Source of the DNA: Ixodes scapularis
Lineage: Eukaryota; Arthropoda; Arachnida; Ixodida; Ixodidae
Direction of reading: 5' to 3'
Length of the DNA: 64,000 nt
NCBI RefSeq assembly: GCF_016920785.2
Contig: NW_024609880.1
Location: 31,891,152 to 31,955,151, forward strand
Part shown: in pieces, positions 11,850 through 22,251 of the stretch
Position numbering within the stretch: position 1 is the stretch's first letter
Layout: each line of letters begins with the position of its first letter
Made by a program: the position numbers and the translations under genes
Notes under the pieces: model-generated
Told to the model about the DNA's origin: nothing
What the model saw: only the letters and a program-made list of their open reading frames with translations
The model's database searches: none

Positions 11850-14800
11850 CTGAGCGGTTAGCGAGGAAACTCCTGCGATCTTGAACCTTTTGTACTAATT
11901 GACGATTTTACGAATTGGCAGTTCTGAAGATTTTGATATAACGCGCTTTCGTTGCAATAACTTGCATTTGATCGTAGTTTTTTTTTTTTCAGGTGACAAG
12001 TTGGCGTTTGCTTAAGTGACATATATGAAATGTCCTGCTATGTAACAATGCATCAAAACATACTGTTAAACTTAGATGCTCAGAGGTGTGTTCGTCTTCG
12101 TAATTAACAAGTTACAGACATACTTATTTCTTATGAGTGTAATATTTATTTTCTGTAGCTGGGCTCGTTTTGTGCTCCTTAATGTCAGTGTGCTATGAGG
12201 TTATCATCATGTGTGTATGATTATAAATATCCTCTTTGCAATGCCTACAAAGGCCGAAATGACGTCAGCCGACCCGAACTCCCGCATTCGACACGATAAC
12301 TGCGTCACTCGGACGTATGCGCTCGTCAACAATCAATTTGTCGAAGAATATTTGAATTGACGTTTGTGGCCAATGAGTGTCCTGACAGAACTTATCATCA
12401 CTTGCGAATGCCAACTTCTATAGTGTGCTTAAAAAGCACGGTGGAAGGTTGGGGTCGTCGCACCGGTGCTCTAGCATGTCACGACCGCGTGATTTCACAG
12501 TTCGCTTTTGAGTTGAGGATTAGAGCTAAGGAAGAAGTTAAAAATCATTTTTTGGCTATTTTAGCACGGCTATGTGTGCTACACCGGATAAATCTATCGA
12601 CTTTTTGAATTCCGGTGAACTTCCGGACGACCAATTGGCCTGTCGGCAAGAACACCTTATGTCCGGCGTCCGTCTCTTTTGATGGCGTTAACAATCCTCT
12701 GGAGACCACCATGCTGTCCTTATTGGTTGAACCCCGTCGGCTGTTCATCGCTCAAACGAGTGTGAGACCGTCGTCGACGTCGCTCCTCTCCACTCGGTGA
12801 GAACATCTCAACTTGAGTGGATGATTAGGTATTGAAGAAGTATTATCCTAAGCATACATTCGCTTATTACGAGGCAGTCAAGCAGCAGTCATGTCCTGAG
12901 GCAATCATCCTGTCGTGTCCGGCGTAATCGGATTTCGTTCCATCGGAGCGAAGTCCGAACGTACAAGGACGGTACGCACTACACCCCACGAAACGGCCGC
13001 CGTCCCGGCGGCTTGGAAAACCACTCGCCTTGTCCGTGCACATACGATACCAAGCAGCTGTCGTCGCCCGACAGTCCCCGGGCTGCAAATCGTCTCACTT
13101 CACAGAAGAAACAGACACCGTTCCTTTAGAGGCCCGTGCCGTACTGCCAGGCTACACACTAGCCAGGCCGAGTGTCTTTTACCACTTTTCAACGAACAAT
13201 GGAGATATCAACTAGACTACAATAGAGGCCGCCCGGCGTCGCTAGCCGTACGGTCACCATGGCAAGCTCCCAGGCCCAAAATGGAGATCACTATCGGCGC
13301 TTCTGACGGCGTGCGTCTAGACAGTTTTGCGTCGTGTCGCTACTCTGGAAGTTAGCTACGCTGCCATATGCAGTGGTTCTATTCTAACCCTGGGTTGCTG
13401 AAAACCCTCCACGTGCTGACGGCGGACAATCTTCTCGGTCAAAAGCTTGCCAGAAAGCGCGCACTAAAAGTGAACTTTCGCCGCGTGATTTTACACCTTT
13501 ACAATTGTTCTTGAGAGACAACAACGTTTACACAGGCGAGCGGCCACCTGTAAACATCACGTGTTGATTGATGCGCACGTGACCAGTAGCGTAGTTTTTT
13601 TAAATTTTTTTAATAGTCCGAGTTGAATTGCAGTGTAAACTATAAACCAAATCAATATTGATAAATAACTGTGTAATCACGTGCAAAGCGGTTGGCACGG
13701 CGCATATGTAAAAAGGAAAGCTCTGTTTCACCGTAAGTGCGAGTGAAGCGGAAAGTGCACGCGCGAGCATGCTGCCTCGAAATTTTCTTTCACTGCAGAA
13801 ATACGTGCGCTTGGCAGAAGTCTATATAGATATCATTTCGTCAGAACACGTTTCGTGGACAACTTTTGATAGAAGCAGGTTTCCTCGACATGTTTCATGG
13901 ACATACGTTTCGTCGACGCTAGGATGATTCGTGAAAATTTTCGTCGTGAAGACTGAGACGTTTCGTCGTCAACGTATTGTTTTTTTGTTTTGTTTTTTAC
14001 AGCATAGCTGTTAAGGGCTAGGTTCCCTAGGATCGTGTCCGTGTATGTCGACACAAACCTACCTGGACAGCTACCGCCATCTATAAGCGACGGCGGCAAG
14101 TACACAACCAATATGGTTTCCGCCGTCGCTCGTAGATGGCGGCAACCTTTCCAGCTATAATAGAAGAATGCATAGTTGGGCGCGTTGGTGGGAATTCATC
14201 GTAGGAAACAGCGCGAAAAACAGACGACGACGAAGAAGCACACAGTGTATCGAGTACAGCTCTGCTGGTCTTCCTTCTTCACGAGAGTGGAAAGGCTGAA
14301 CGTTTTTTCTGAGTGGATTGAATAACTGGCTGCATTGGGTTCGCTTGAAGGATACCGGAAATAATGCCAACTCTCTCAGGCGGCTCCGATAGGGCTAGAA
14401 CAAATTCACGAGCCCTAATAGACCCCTTTGAAGGGTCCGCACCAACGCCTGTCCGCCATCGCTTGATCATAGACTCTGAGCACTTATTGAAACCGAGCAC
14501 TGAGTCAGCATTCGGCGAGGACTCGTATCCAATCACGCGCTTCGTGAGCATACAATGGTGACCGCCAATGTTGCTTGATGGACGTTTGAACAAGGCCACG
14601 CGGAAACCCCTCACTCCGTTTGGGAAAACTGTAATATAATCTCAGGCACGAGCTTGCAGCAAGGCCCCACCGAAGTTGCCAAGGGTTCGTTCGGCAAGCT
14701 ATAGGTGTATCCGGACGACGGCGACAGAGGCGATGTGCATGGACAGACGCTTTGGACGAAACGTCGCAAGGTGTGTCGATGGAACGATCGCGGGGACCTT

Positions 14801-16194
14801 TCTATGAAATGAACTGTCGATGAAACGTCGCAGTGTACAAAGCAATCTGCCGACTTGACTTCGTTCGACGAGCTGATGGCCTCCGACTGGCAGGCCCGTT
14901 CGAAGCACCGAACTAGCTGTTGTATCTATTTTCTGTGCGCAAAGGCCCCAATTTCCCTGTGAAATGTCGAAATGTTATGGCCACCTTGAAGTTTGTGTAG
15001 TTTGTGTATGAATTTCAGTATATATGCATCATGCTTTCTTCTCAAGGGGGACTAAAGTAAAAAATACAAGCTCGATCGATTAATCATAGCAGGCGCACAT
15101 GCTAGACGACAAAAACGATCAGGTCATCCCGACACCGTCGCAATAAAATCAAGGAGTTAAAGGGCCGGTTGTTACTTGCGATCAACTAATCACGTATAAA
15201 TCAGACTATGAATAGTCTGTTCCATACGTTGATTGGTGTCTGCTTTTTACTGCTATTAATTTGTTTGGTATCACGGGGTGCATGACGCATGCGTGGACGC
15301 ATTGAAGTCGAGGACATATCTGTATGTTTTCTAAAGGTTTCGTCAATACAGTTGTAAGTTGCGCTCGTGTTTGTTTCTCTCTCTTGTGTCCGTCTTTTTT
15401 GCGCAAAATCGTGTATCCAAACGTTCACCAACTCGCCCAACAACAAACTATTTTACAACAAACTATTTTACAGTGCATGAAACGCACGATGCTCGAGTTT
15501 TCTTGAGATTCTGCGTTGTTGGTTCATTGCAGTAAATGAAACCGACGAATCAGCGTGCGTTCCAATTTGCCCAGTATCCCAAACTCGTCGTTTTCGGGGA
15601 CTTGAGGTTATAATTTATCGTTTCATTTTTGTGCAGGGTCGTGCCAAGCATGATAGAGAATACAAATCAAAATGGTTTCAATCGTGGTTTTAAGTAGAAT
15701 TTAAATTGTACCCCAGTTTTACTGTGATTATTTAAATCATGCTGTTTCTAAGAATACACTAAAAATAGATTTCATTTATCTTTTATTTGTGACCGTAAGG
15801 AGCGTTTATTTGCAATTAATTCTCTAGCATCCTATGCAAGCAAATGGAAACACGAAGGAAAGAAACAAACACGAAAGGTATGCATCAGCACAAAGCACAA
15901 AGACCGAAAGAGAGAGAGAGAGACAAAGAGAGGTAAGGGAATGGGAACAGACAGACAGTCACAGAGCGATAGACTGAGTTGTAAATCTGAGGTGCATCTT
16001 GCATGGGCCAGTATAATCGTTGTGTTTTACACAAGCCTCCTGCCTTTTTTTTTGAGACCGTACTACCACCTTGAACTCTTTAAGAGCAAACAAAACGTGC
16101 TAGAGCCATTCCACTCTATTAAGGTGGTTTACCAGCGAAGCTCTAACGACAGCTACAACGATTTAGCCAATGCGACGTGGCGCACATTCTTTAT
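11850..16194. other. No recognised gene; small inverted repeat and TTTCRTCGA motif clusters
   Basis: Open frames between 12,357 and 13,355 are GC-moderate and up to 146 codons but match nothing recognised. Diverged TTTCGTCGAC-type motifs cluster at 13,836-13,985 and inverted at 14,740-14,860, resembling those bounding the 60.3-63.5 kb element. An imperfect hairpin at 14,071-14,146 pairs CCGCCATCTATAAGCGACGG with its partner. A (GA)n run is near 15,912. Confidence 0.35.
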
Positions 16195-16975
16195 TTACTT
16201 TGTAACGACACTCGCGACGGTTTTATGATCAGACTGATACACGATACGATTTTCGGTTCTTAGTCTAGAAATATTCTTAGCGAAAGTTAGATCAATGCGT
16301 GATCCATGAGTGGTAGTTGGTTGAGTTAAATCGGTGAAGCACATGAGTGCAAATTCTTCCATGACGAATTGGATAAAACGCTTGTTTTGCGGTTTCGAAA
16401 TGTCCGCATTGAAAACCCTGGCAATGATTACCATTAACAGTGAGGAGAAGTGCGTTCGGGCGAAGCACTCGATACCAGATTTGGGTGTATTCGGTGAGAT
16501 GTACACGGTGAAAATTACGATTCCATCTTTAGTTTTCACGGAACACTTATCTCCGCCGTCGACTTGGTCATACAGACCATTTGCTATATTACCCGAGCAT
16601 CAAGGAGGATGCAGGGATTGGTGTTCCACTCGCCACACACGCACATCATCCCCGTATCAAAGATTCGAAGTAAATAACCAAAATAAAGCGTTGACGAACG
16701 CGCGTGCAAGATGCCATTTGTTTTAGGTATTTGCTTTAGAAAATTTACTACTGCTGAGGCCAGCACGCACGGCGCGTGGAACACCAATCCCTGAATTCTG
16801 CTTGATGCTTGGGTTTCATCCCTTGAGAATATTGTGACCCCTGCCGCAGGATTGTCGTCTAGCTTCACACACACTATTGCGGTGTATCCAGTCACTTGGC
16901 ATAACGAGTCACACGAGGGCTTCGAATGATGAACATTAGAAGTACAGGGCTTGTTTTTACATTGTCTAAACATTA
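16195..16975 (-). pseudogene. LINE endonuclease (EEP/APE-type) fragment
   Basis: The minus frame 16195-16539 contains FTVYISPNTP, FNADISKPQNK, LTQPTTTHGSRIDLTFAKN and a terminal SDHK. This is the typical order for the C-terminal half of an APE-type endonuclease of arthropod LINEs, where SDH is the catalytic end motif. The frame 16584-16973 adds an earlier piece (VTGYTAIV, AAGVTIFSRDE). The usual GDFN is FNAD here, and the pieces are in different frames. An inverted duplication (about 16,600-16,632 against 16,775-16,812) disrupts the middle. It is dead, with no RT domain attached. Confidence 0.55.
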
Positions 16976-17907
16976 GTAATAGTTTTTTTAATATAAAAAA
17001 TATAGTTAATAATTTGTTTCCCTAAACTCATTAATTTTTTTTTTGTGTGTGTAAAAGTCGGACAAATATGTTTGAAAATCAAAATAATTTTAAGTATGTT
17101 AGAAGTCTGAGCATTCGTTGGTTTGGTCGAACCTCCGATTCTACAAAAGTTCTTGTATCTTAGATCTCTAGCGCTGCGGAAGCCCCGCTCATTTTCCACA
17201 CGCTTTTCATCTATATATAATATAGTGCTCCCGAGCCGCCATCTGTCGAGTTGCCGCCAATGGATGTGACTCGAAAACTGCGTAGATTTCCGGTAAGCCT
17301 CTCTGATTCTTCCATGTCGCGCCCTGTACTCGGTTACCCAACTCTATAGGGACACCGAAAGATAATTGGATTTTTCGTTATTGAGCTGACTGGCTGTCTT
17401 TTTAATCATAGTAATTTTATCGCGCGATACTCAAGTTTCCCCCTGACGTTGCTTCACGAGGGAACAAAATATTGGGTTTCTTGAAGTGCAGCATATTTCC
17501 CGGCTGCGTAGAAAGTTTCTTCACATTATAGCGACGCAATAAAGAAACCCCCATACAGACATGGAAACGCAAGCGTGTCGCAATATTCATCCTGAGCGCG
17601 ATTCTAATTTTTCCGAATTTCATTTTGTTCTGGTTCGAGATGGACACGCAATGTTAATTACCTCCGTTTGTCTCGCTCCTCCCATTGTCTGGCGCGCTCC
17701 ACGAAGTTTTTTTGTGTCGATGCTTTTACTGAGAAATTCAACGTTATTAATTAAAAAAAAAAGAATGCGGCGGAATAAAGGAAGCTAATGGCATGTGTTC
17801 CTCGGGCAGACGATTAATTAAAGGAGGCGTACGAAGAGGCCAATGAAGCCGGGCTTTAACTGAAAAGGTCGGAAACGGGTTAGGCCGGTGGGCGGAGGCA
17901 ACACCAC
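16976..17907. other. No recognised gene
   Basis: AT-rich DNA with short open frames lacking motifs. It runs up to the exact target duplication of the hAT-like element. Confidence 0.4.
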
Positions 17908-17915
17908 CCAAAGGG
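17908..17915. repeat. 8-bp target site duplication, left copy
   Basis: CCAAAGGG directly precedes the CAGTCTTGGG terminus of the hAT-like element. The identical octamer follows the other terminus at 29399-29406. Confidence 0.85.
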
Positions 17916-18179
17916 CAGTCTTGGGTAAGTTACTTTTAAGAAGTAATTCATTACAGTTACAGTTACTTTCAGAAAAAAGTAGCGAAGTTAGCGTTACAAT
18001 TACCACAACAAAAAAGTAACTCGTTAGTTACTTTTAAAAAGTAACGACGTTACATTTCAGTTAATTTTCTATGACAAAAAAATTACGAAAAACTAGAAAC
18101 GTGCTTTTCACCAAGTTTCTTCGCATAAAATTAAAAAGCGTGCTTTTTACTTCATGTTGTAACTTAGCAGCAGTTGCTT

Positions 18180-18340
18180 CTCGAAATTAGTGTACGAAAG
18201 TTTCCCAATTGTTTGATAATGAAGACGTCCCTGCCCTTGCTGAACAGGCGCTCGTCTAACGCGCTAGATGAGATTGCTGCTGTTTCGCCGGAACATGTTT
18301 TCGATTGCCGGGTAGGCGTTGAGGCAACAGGGTGCCGTTT
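18180..18340 (-). pseudogene. hAT transposase C-terminal dimerisation region, frameshifted
   Basis: On the minus strand one frame reads AYPAIENMFRRNSSN and an overlapping second frame continues ISSSALDERLFSRAGTS. Together they match the hallmark hAT C-terminal block (aromatic-P-x-h-x-x-h-aR ... SSA-x-x-ERLFSxAG), broken by a one-base frameshift near 18,270. The catalytic part is missing. It supports the hAT assignment made from the termini. Confidence 0.65.
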
Positions 18341-19032
18341 TCTGCGGTCAAGTTGTTAGTAAACACCTCCACCACAGAAAAATACTCTCTGTACGCCGGA
18401 AATGGTAGTTCTTCTTTATTCTTATCAACATTCATATCCTTGGTAGCACTTGCACATTCCTGGCTCGTTGACGGTTGCGCTGGGTTCATAGAGTCCCTGG
18501 ACATGTTTCAGTTCGTACCCGGCAAGCCAGAAACAAACCCCGCGCAAACAGCAGTAAATTTTGCCTCGACTGTTGACACTACACCGGAGTGGTGACGCTA
18601 ATCAAAATACAAAACATTCGCAGTGCCCTCCGCGTGTATTGTTGTTTCACGTTGGATTCACCCGATTAAAAAGCGTTTGCTCAGAAAAAAGAAAAAACAC
18701 AAAAGAGATAGTTCTTCTAAATACTAAGATGCAAGTGTTCAGTCACGAAGTACAAACGCGTGCTAAAGAAAACTACTTTTTTTTTTTTTCACCAAATCTA
18801 CACGTGGCTATATTCGAGTCGTGAGTGGCGAGAAAGAACGTATTCACAAGTTTGTGCGAAAAATAACTTGACGCTCGGAATGTCGGAACAGGCAATTTGG
18901 AAGGCACAAAGAATGGCTAAGTTGTACCCGTTCAGTGATATATTATTCATAAAAAACTGGAAAGTAACGACAAAAGTAACGTCGTTACCTTCATCGTTAC
19001 CTCAGAAAAAGTTATAGAACTACAGTTACAAG

Positions 19033-19793
19033 TGTGGTTCTCCTTAGGGCCACTGCCTTTGGGAGTACCACGTTCGCGGCGAGACGCTCTACCGCGAAGC
19101 GGGCTCGCACTCGCGTGGCATGCTGCTCGTCGAGCGCAATGAGACACCAGTCACGTTGGTAACGGTGATACAATAGTAAGGGTGCAGGCGAGCTGGTGGA
19201 TGTTAACCATGTTGAATATACCTGAGACTGGGGTAGAAAAACATAAAAGTCGAAGAAACAGAACGGGACAGGACGACGTCTCTTGAGACGTCGTCCTGTC
19301 CCGTTCTGTTTTTTCGACTTTTATGTTTTTCTACCCCAGTCTCAGGTATATTCAACATTGGTAACGGTGATAAACTGTTTATTTACAATGAAACAAATAA
19401 CAACAACACAGCGGCTATAAGCTGGTGAACGCCGTCGGTGTGGAGATCGCCCACGGCCGAACGGTCGTTCACACAGGTACAAAGTACGGGGTAAACGCTC
19501 ACCGGTGCGCCGGAAGGGTCCCCGTTGTCGCCGCCGCCGAATCCCATGAAGAAGACCCGAGCGAGACTGCTGTCCGCTGGTTTTAAGATAACGGCGGAGG
19601 CGAAGTGGCCAATCAAGGAGCGACACGTCGATCTCCTTTGTGCGGGGGTCCGTTACGGAAAATCGCCCCAAGGGGGGAGAGGAGGAAGCCACTCACAGTG
19701 GTAAGCTGCGCCACCTCTCGCTACGCCAGCGCGGCCGCCACGGCGCGCCCAAACGCTGACGCGACAGAATGTTGAGGGATCACAATCCCCACA
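19033..19793 (-). repeat. 3' LTR, interrupted by a 187-bp insertion
   Basis: It begins TGTGGTTCTCC and ends ATCCCCACA. It matches 28750-29309 except for about a dozen substitutions, a one-base indel, and the insertion at 19171-19357 with its duplicated 15-bp target. Without the insertion and extra target copy it is about 559 bp, equal to the other LTR. Confidence 0.95.
19171..19357 (+). mobile_element. Snap-back retroelement, copy 1, with 15-bp target duplication
   Basis: The target TTGGTAACGGTGATA stands at 19156-19170 and again at 19358-19372, and the uninterrupted LTR has it once. The insert starts with a leader (AAGGGTGCAGGCGAGCTGGT at about 19178). It then runs through TTGAATATACCTGAGACTGG and folds back perfectly on itself around GACGTCTC-TT-GAGACGTC, ending ...CAGTCTCAGGTATATTCAACA. 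A long target duplication points to target-primed reverse transcription rather than a DNA transposase. Two relatives lie at 60.4 and 60.8 kb. Confidence 0.85.
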
Positions 19794-19806
19794 CTCCCCC
19801 CTCCTT
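19794..19806 (-). other. Polypurine tract of the gypsy element
   Basis: On the minus strand AAGGAGGGGGGAG abuts the 3' LTR directly. This is where plus-strand DNA synthesis is primed in LTR elements. Confidence 0.85.
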
Positions 19807-19914
19807 AGCCAATAGTCACCCGCAAACGGGTGGACCAACACAAACACACAACAAGACTAAAATAATAAAAAAAGAAAAAGGCCGCCAGCGGCTGCAGCTA
19901 CACAGGAAACAACA

Positions 19915-20520
19915 GCCCGGCTCATAGGTCCATGCTCCAAAAGTTCGTCCAGCGGTCGCTCACCAGCGGCACAGCTCCCAGCTGCAGTCGATCGGTTGCG
20001 TCATCCCGTGACGGTCGCGCACGTGGCGGGTAACCTCCTGAGCGCCCAGGCCGGGGTAGGGCGTCGAGCCCAGAGTGACGAATGTCCCACTGCAGTATTC
20101 CGTCGAACGCTCTGACGTCAGACTTGAAGGGGAATACCTGGAGTTGCACGCACTCCGGAGCCATCCACCGCGCCGGGAGGGCGTCCTTGGACACTGGTGG
20201 TAGACGTCCGACTCGGAGTCCGTAATGCTCCTGGAGAGGCCGAAGTCGGCGACCTTGTAGCAACGTGTTCGTCGACGAGCACGTTCAGGCGGCCAGGTCC
20301 CGGTGGGTTGTCCCTCGGCTAGCGATGTAGTGCGTGCCCTACGAGCCCTGCTGGGCGAACTGAGCCAGCTACCTGGGGCCCTTGGGACTTGTTACGGGAC
20401 GAACGGGAACAGCTGGTCCCTGGTTGGCGAGCTTTCCGACCGCGGCGGGGGTCCCGAAGATGATGAGCCGGCAGTCCCTGGCCGGATGTCGATCCCGACG
20501 GCACACGAAAACGACGGGCT
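19915..20520 (-). pseudogene. Receptor tyrosine kinase domain fragment carried inside the gypsy element
   Basis: Kinase motifs appear in order on the coding strand of the element. A stretch resembling the hinge (LIIF...GKLAN) lies near 20,470. Then come YIASR followed by catalytic-loop HRDLAA at 20305-20288, NVLVDEH, VADFGLSR at about 20250-20230, and activation-segment PARWMAPE at about 20177-20153. SDV-AF and TPYPGL (about 20065-20048) follow, and the last helix contains LDELLEHG. The PARWMAPE motif is the tyrosine-kinase form, and TPYPGL is typical of receptor kinases. At least three frameshifts and internal stops break it, and part of subdomain X-XI is missing. No intron interrupts the motifs, so it came from RNA. 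The parent gene cannot be named. Confidence 0.8.
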
Positions 20521-20989
20521 GCTGGTTTGGCTCGCGGCCGGCTGGGGTAGCGGGGCCGCCTGACGAGTCACGCGCAGCCGTGGTCCCTGGACGCCGCTGA
20601 ACTGCCGCAGCCAGGAGACAGCAGCTCACGAACGGCGCGAAGCAAAGGCTGGAGGTCCTCTTCGTAGGTGCGGAACGTACTGCGGTAGAATGACCACTTG
20701 GTCTCCGACCGCTTGTGACGACGCTCGCACCGCGCTCTTGCGTTGACATGTGGCACACGTGAGCATAGGTGGCAATAACTGACCAATGGCAGTTACGCGT
20801 ACCCTTTCCCTCAGAAGCCGTGTTTGGGGGATTCCCCTTCGGGTTCATCCGGGAGCGAACGCTGAGGTGACGTATCTAGGTCACTGCTTGCCAGTAAACA
20901 ATGGTGTCTGGCGCGTTCGCGAATGCAGCAAGTCTATTGTGCTTTGCACTTCCCTTAATGTGACATTTCGCCACTTACAGGGGCTGCCT
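20521..20989 (-). other. gypsy element region between integrase stop and kinase segment
   Basis: About 470 bases with no recognised protein. A minus-strand frame contains HKRSETKWSFYRSTFRTYEE, which is not identified. It may be 3' untranslated sequence of the element or an additional part of the captured transcript. Confidence 0.4.
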
Positions 20990-22249
20990 CTACGAAAACT
21001 TCGGATAATAGTTCCTCCGTCTACGCAGATTGTAGCGAGACGCCTGTTGTTCATCGTCGGCGTTATCTCGCGCTGCGTGTCCATGTTTCTGCGGGGGCTG
21101 AGTTTGCTCGTTGGCCCCGTTTTCCCTCTCATGGTAGGGTTTCAGATCGCACACATGTACCGGCCCACCAACTTTTCTTGATTGCAAGTTTGTCAGCTTG
21201 TACACGAGTGGGGAGAGAAGTTCCTGCACTCGGTACGGGCCACACCACTTCGGAGCCAAAGCGGCCGAGAAGCCTTTGCTGGCATCACTCAGAACATGGT
21301 TGCGTCTGAGGACGAGGTCGCCCACTTTGTAGCGGAGATCTCGATGTGAGCGGTCGTACTGAGCTTTTTGTTTCGCTCGCGCTACCCCGAGATTGCGACG
21401 CGCCTCCGAGAAGGCTTCCGTCATCCGAGTTTGTGGCTGCCGCGCGTGGTCCGTTTGCGTCGGCTGCGCGTTGTCCACCCCGGCTCTCGCCCCTAGGACA
21501 CGGTCCATGGGGTTCGGAAGCTCTCTCCCGAATGTGAGGAAAGCGGGGGTGAAGCCCGTCGAACGGTTGAGAGTGGTCCGAAGTGCGAACCCGATCTCGG
21601 GGATATATGCGTCCCAGTCACGATGCCTTTCCGCGAAGGCGGCCAGCATTGGTTTGATGTTTCTGTTACATCGCTCCGTGGTGTTCGACTGCGGGTGGTA
21701 TGGCGTGGTTGTTTTGTGCTTTATGCCAAGGGCCTTGCACGCATCCACGAATACCTTCCCGACGAAGTAGCTCGCTCGATCAGTCAAAAGAGCTTCGGGG
21801 AATCCAAAACGGGTGAAAACCTCCATGAGCTTCTCCGTGATCGCTCGGGCTGTCAGCTTACGGAGTGGAAAAAGTTCCGTCCATTTGCTGAAGTGGTCAG
21901 TTACAACCAGCAAATACTGGTGTCCTTTAGGGCTCCTCGGTAGGGGGCCGACCACGTCGCAGGCTGCCAGAGACCATGACTGCTGGCTCGGAATCGGTTG
22001 CATTAGGCCCGGGGGTTTGCCGCCTCTCGGTTTGAAGCTTTGGCAAGAGTGGCAGGTGCGGGCATAACGGTAAACGTCCCGTTTCATGCCCGGCCAGGTG
22101 GCGATGCGACATAACTTTGTGTAAGTCTTGGAGCCGCTCGCGTGTCCGGCCAAGTGCAAGTCGTGATAGTAGCGCAAAACTGCGTTTCTCAGACTGCGGG
22201 GTACCACTACCTTGAACGCCTCGTCGGAGTCGTTCTCGGAGGGTATGTA
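20990..22249 (-). CDS. pol: gypsy integrase (C-terminal part of Pol)
   Basis: Integrase inserts element cDNA into host DNA. The frame enters from the LINE junction at 22249 and stops at 20990. Visible in order are an HHCC zinc-binding region (HDLHLAGH ... CHSC), a catalytic core with the three acidic residues in context (CDVVGPLP, LLTDRASYF, TTERCNRN), and a GPY/F module (WCGPYRV) near the C-terminus. The D, D and E residues are all present. The C-terminus ends in an arginine-rich tail (NLRRRRNYYPKFS). Its first codon is in the same frame as the protease-RT part at 24971, so the two were one Pol of about 1,250 residues. Confidence 0.93.
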   Translation of the reverse strand, partial: YIPSENDSDEAFKVVVPRSLRNAVLRYYHDLHLAGHASGSKTYTKLCRIATWPGMKRDVYRYARTCHSCQSFKPRGGKPPGLMQPIPSQQSWSLAACDVVGPLPRSPKGHQYLLVVTDHFSKWTELFPLRKLTARAITEKLMEVFTRFGFPEALLTDRASYFVGKVFVDACKALGIKHKTTTPYHPQSNTTERCNRNIKPMLAAFAERHRDWDAYIPEIGFALRTTLNRSTGFTPAFLTFGRELPNPMDRVLGARAGVDNAQPTQTDHARQPQTRMTEAFSEARRNLGVARAKQKAQYDRSHRDLRYKVGDLVLRRNHVLSDASKGFSAALAPKWCGPYRVQELLSPLVYKLTNLQSRKVGGPVHVCDLKPYHERENGANEQTQPPQKHGHAARDNADDEQQASRYNLRRRRNYYPKFS

Positions 22250-22251
22250 CC

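Noticed and set aside
20369..20848. 159-codon minus frame with CRRDRHPARDC, resembling a zinc knuckle.
   Set aside because: The C-x2-C-x4-H-x4-C spacing is not met, and the segment overlaps what reads as a frame-broken kinase region.
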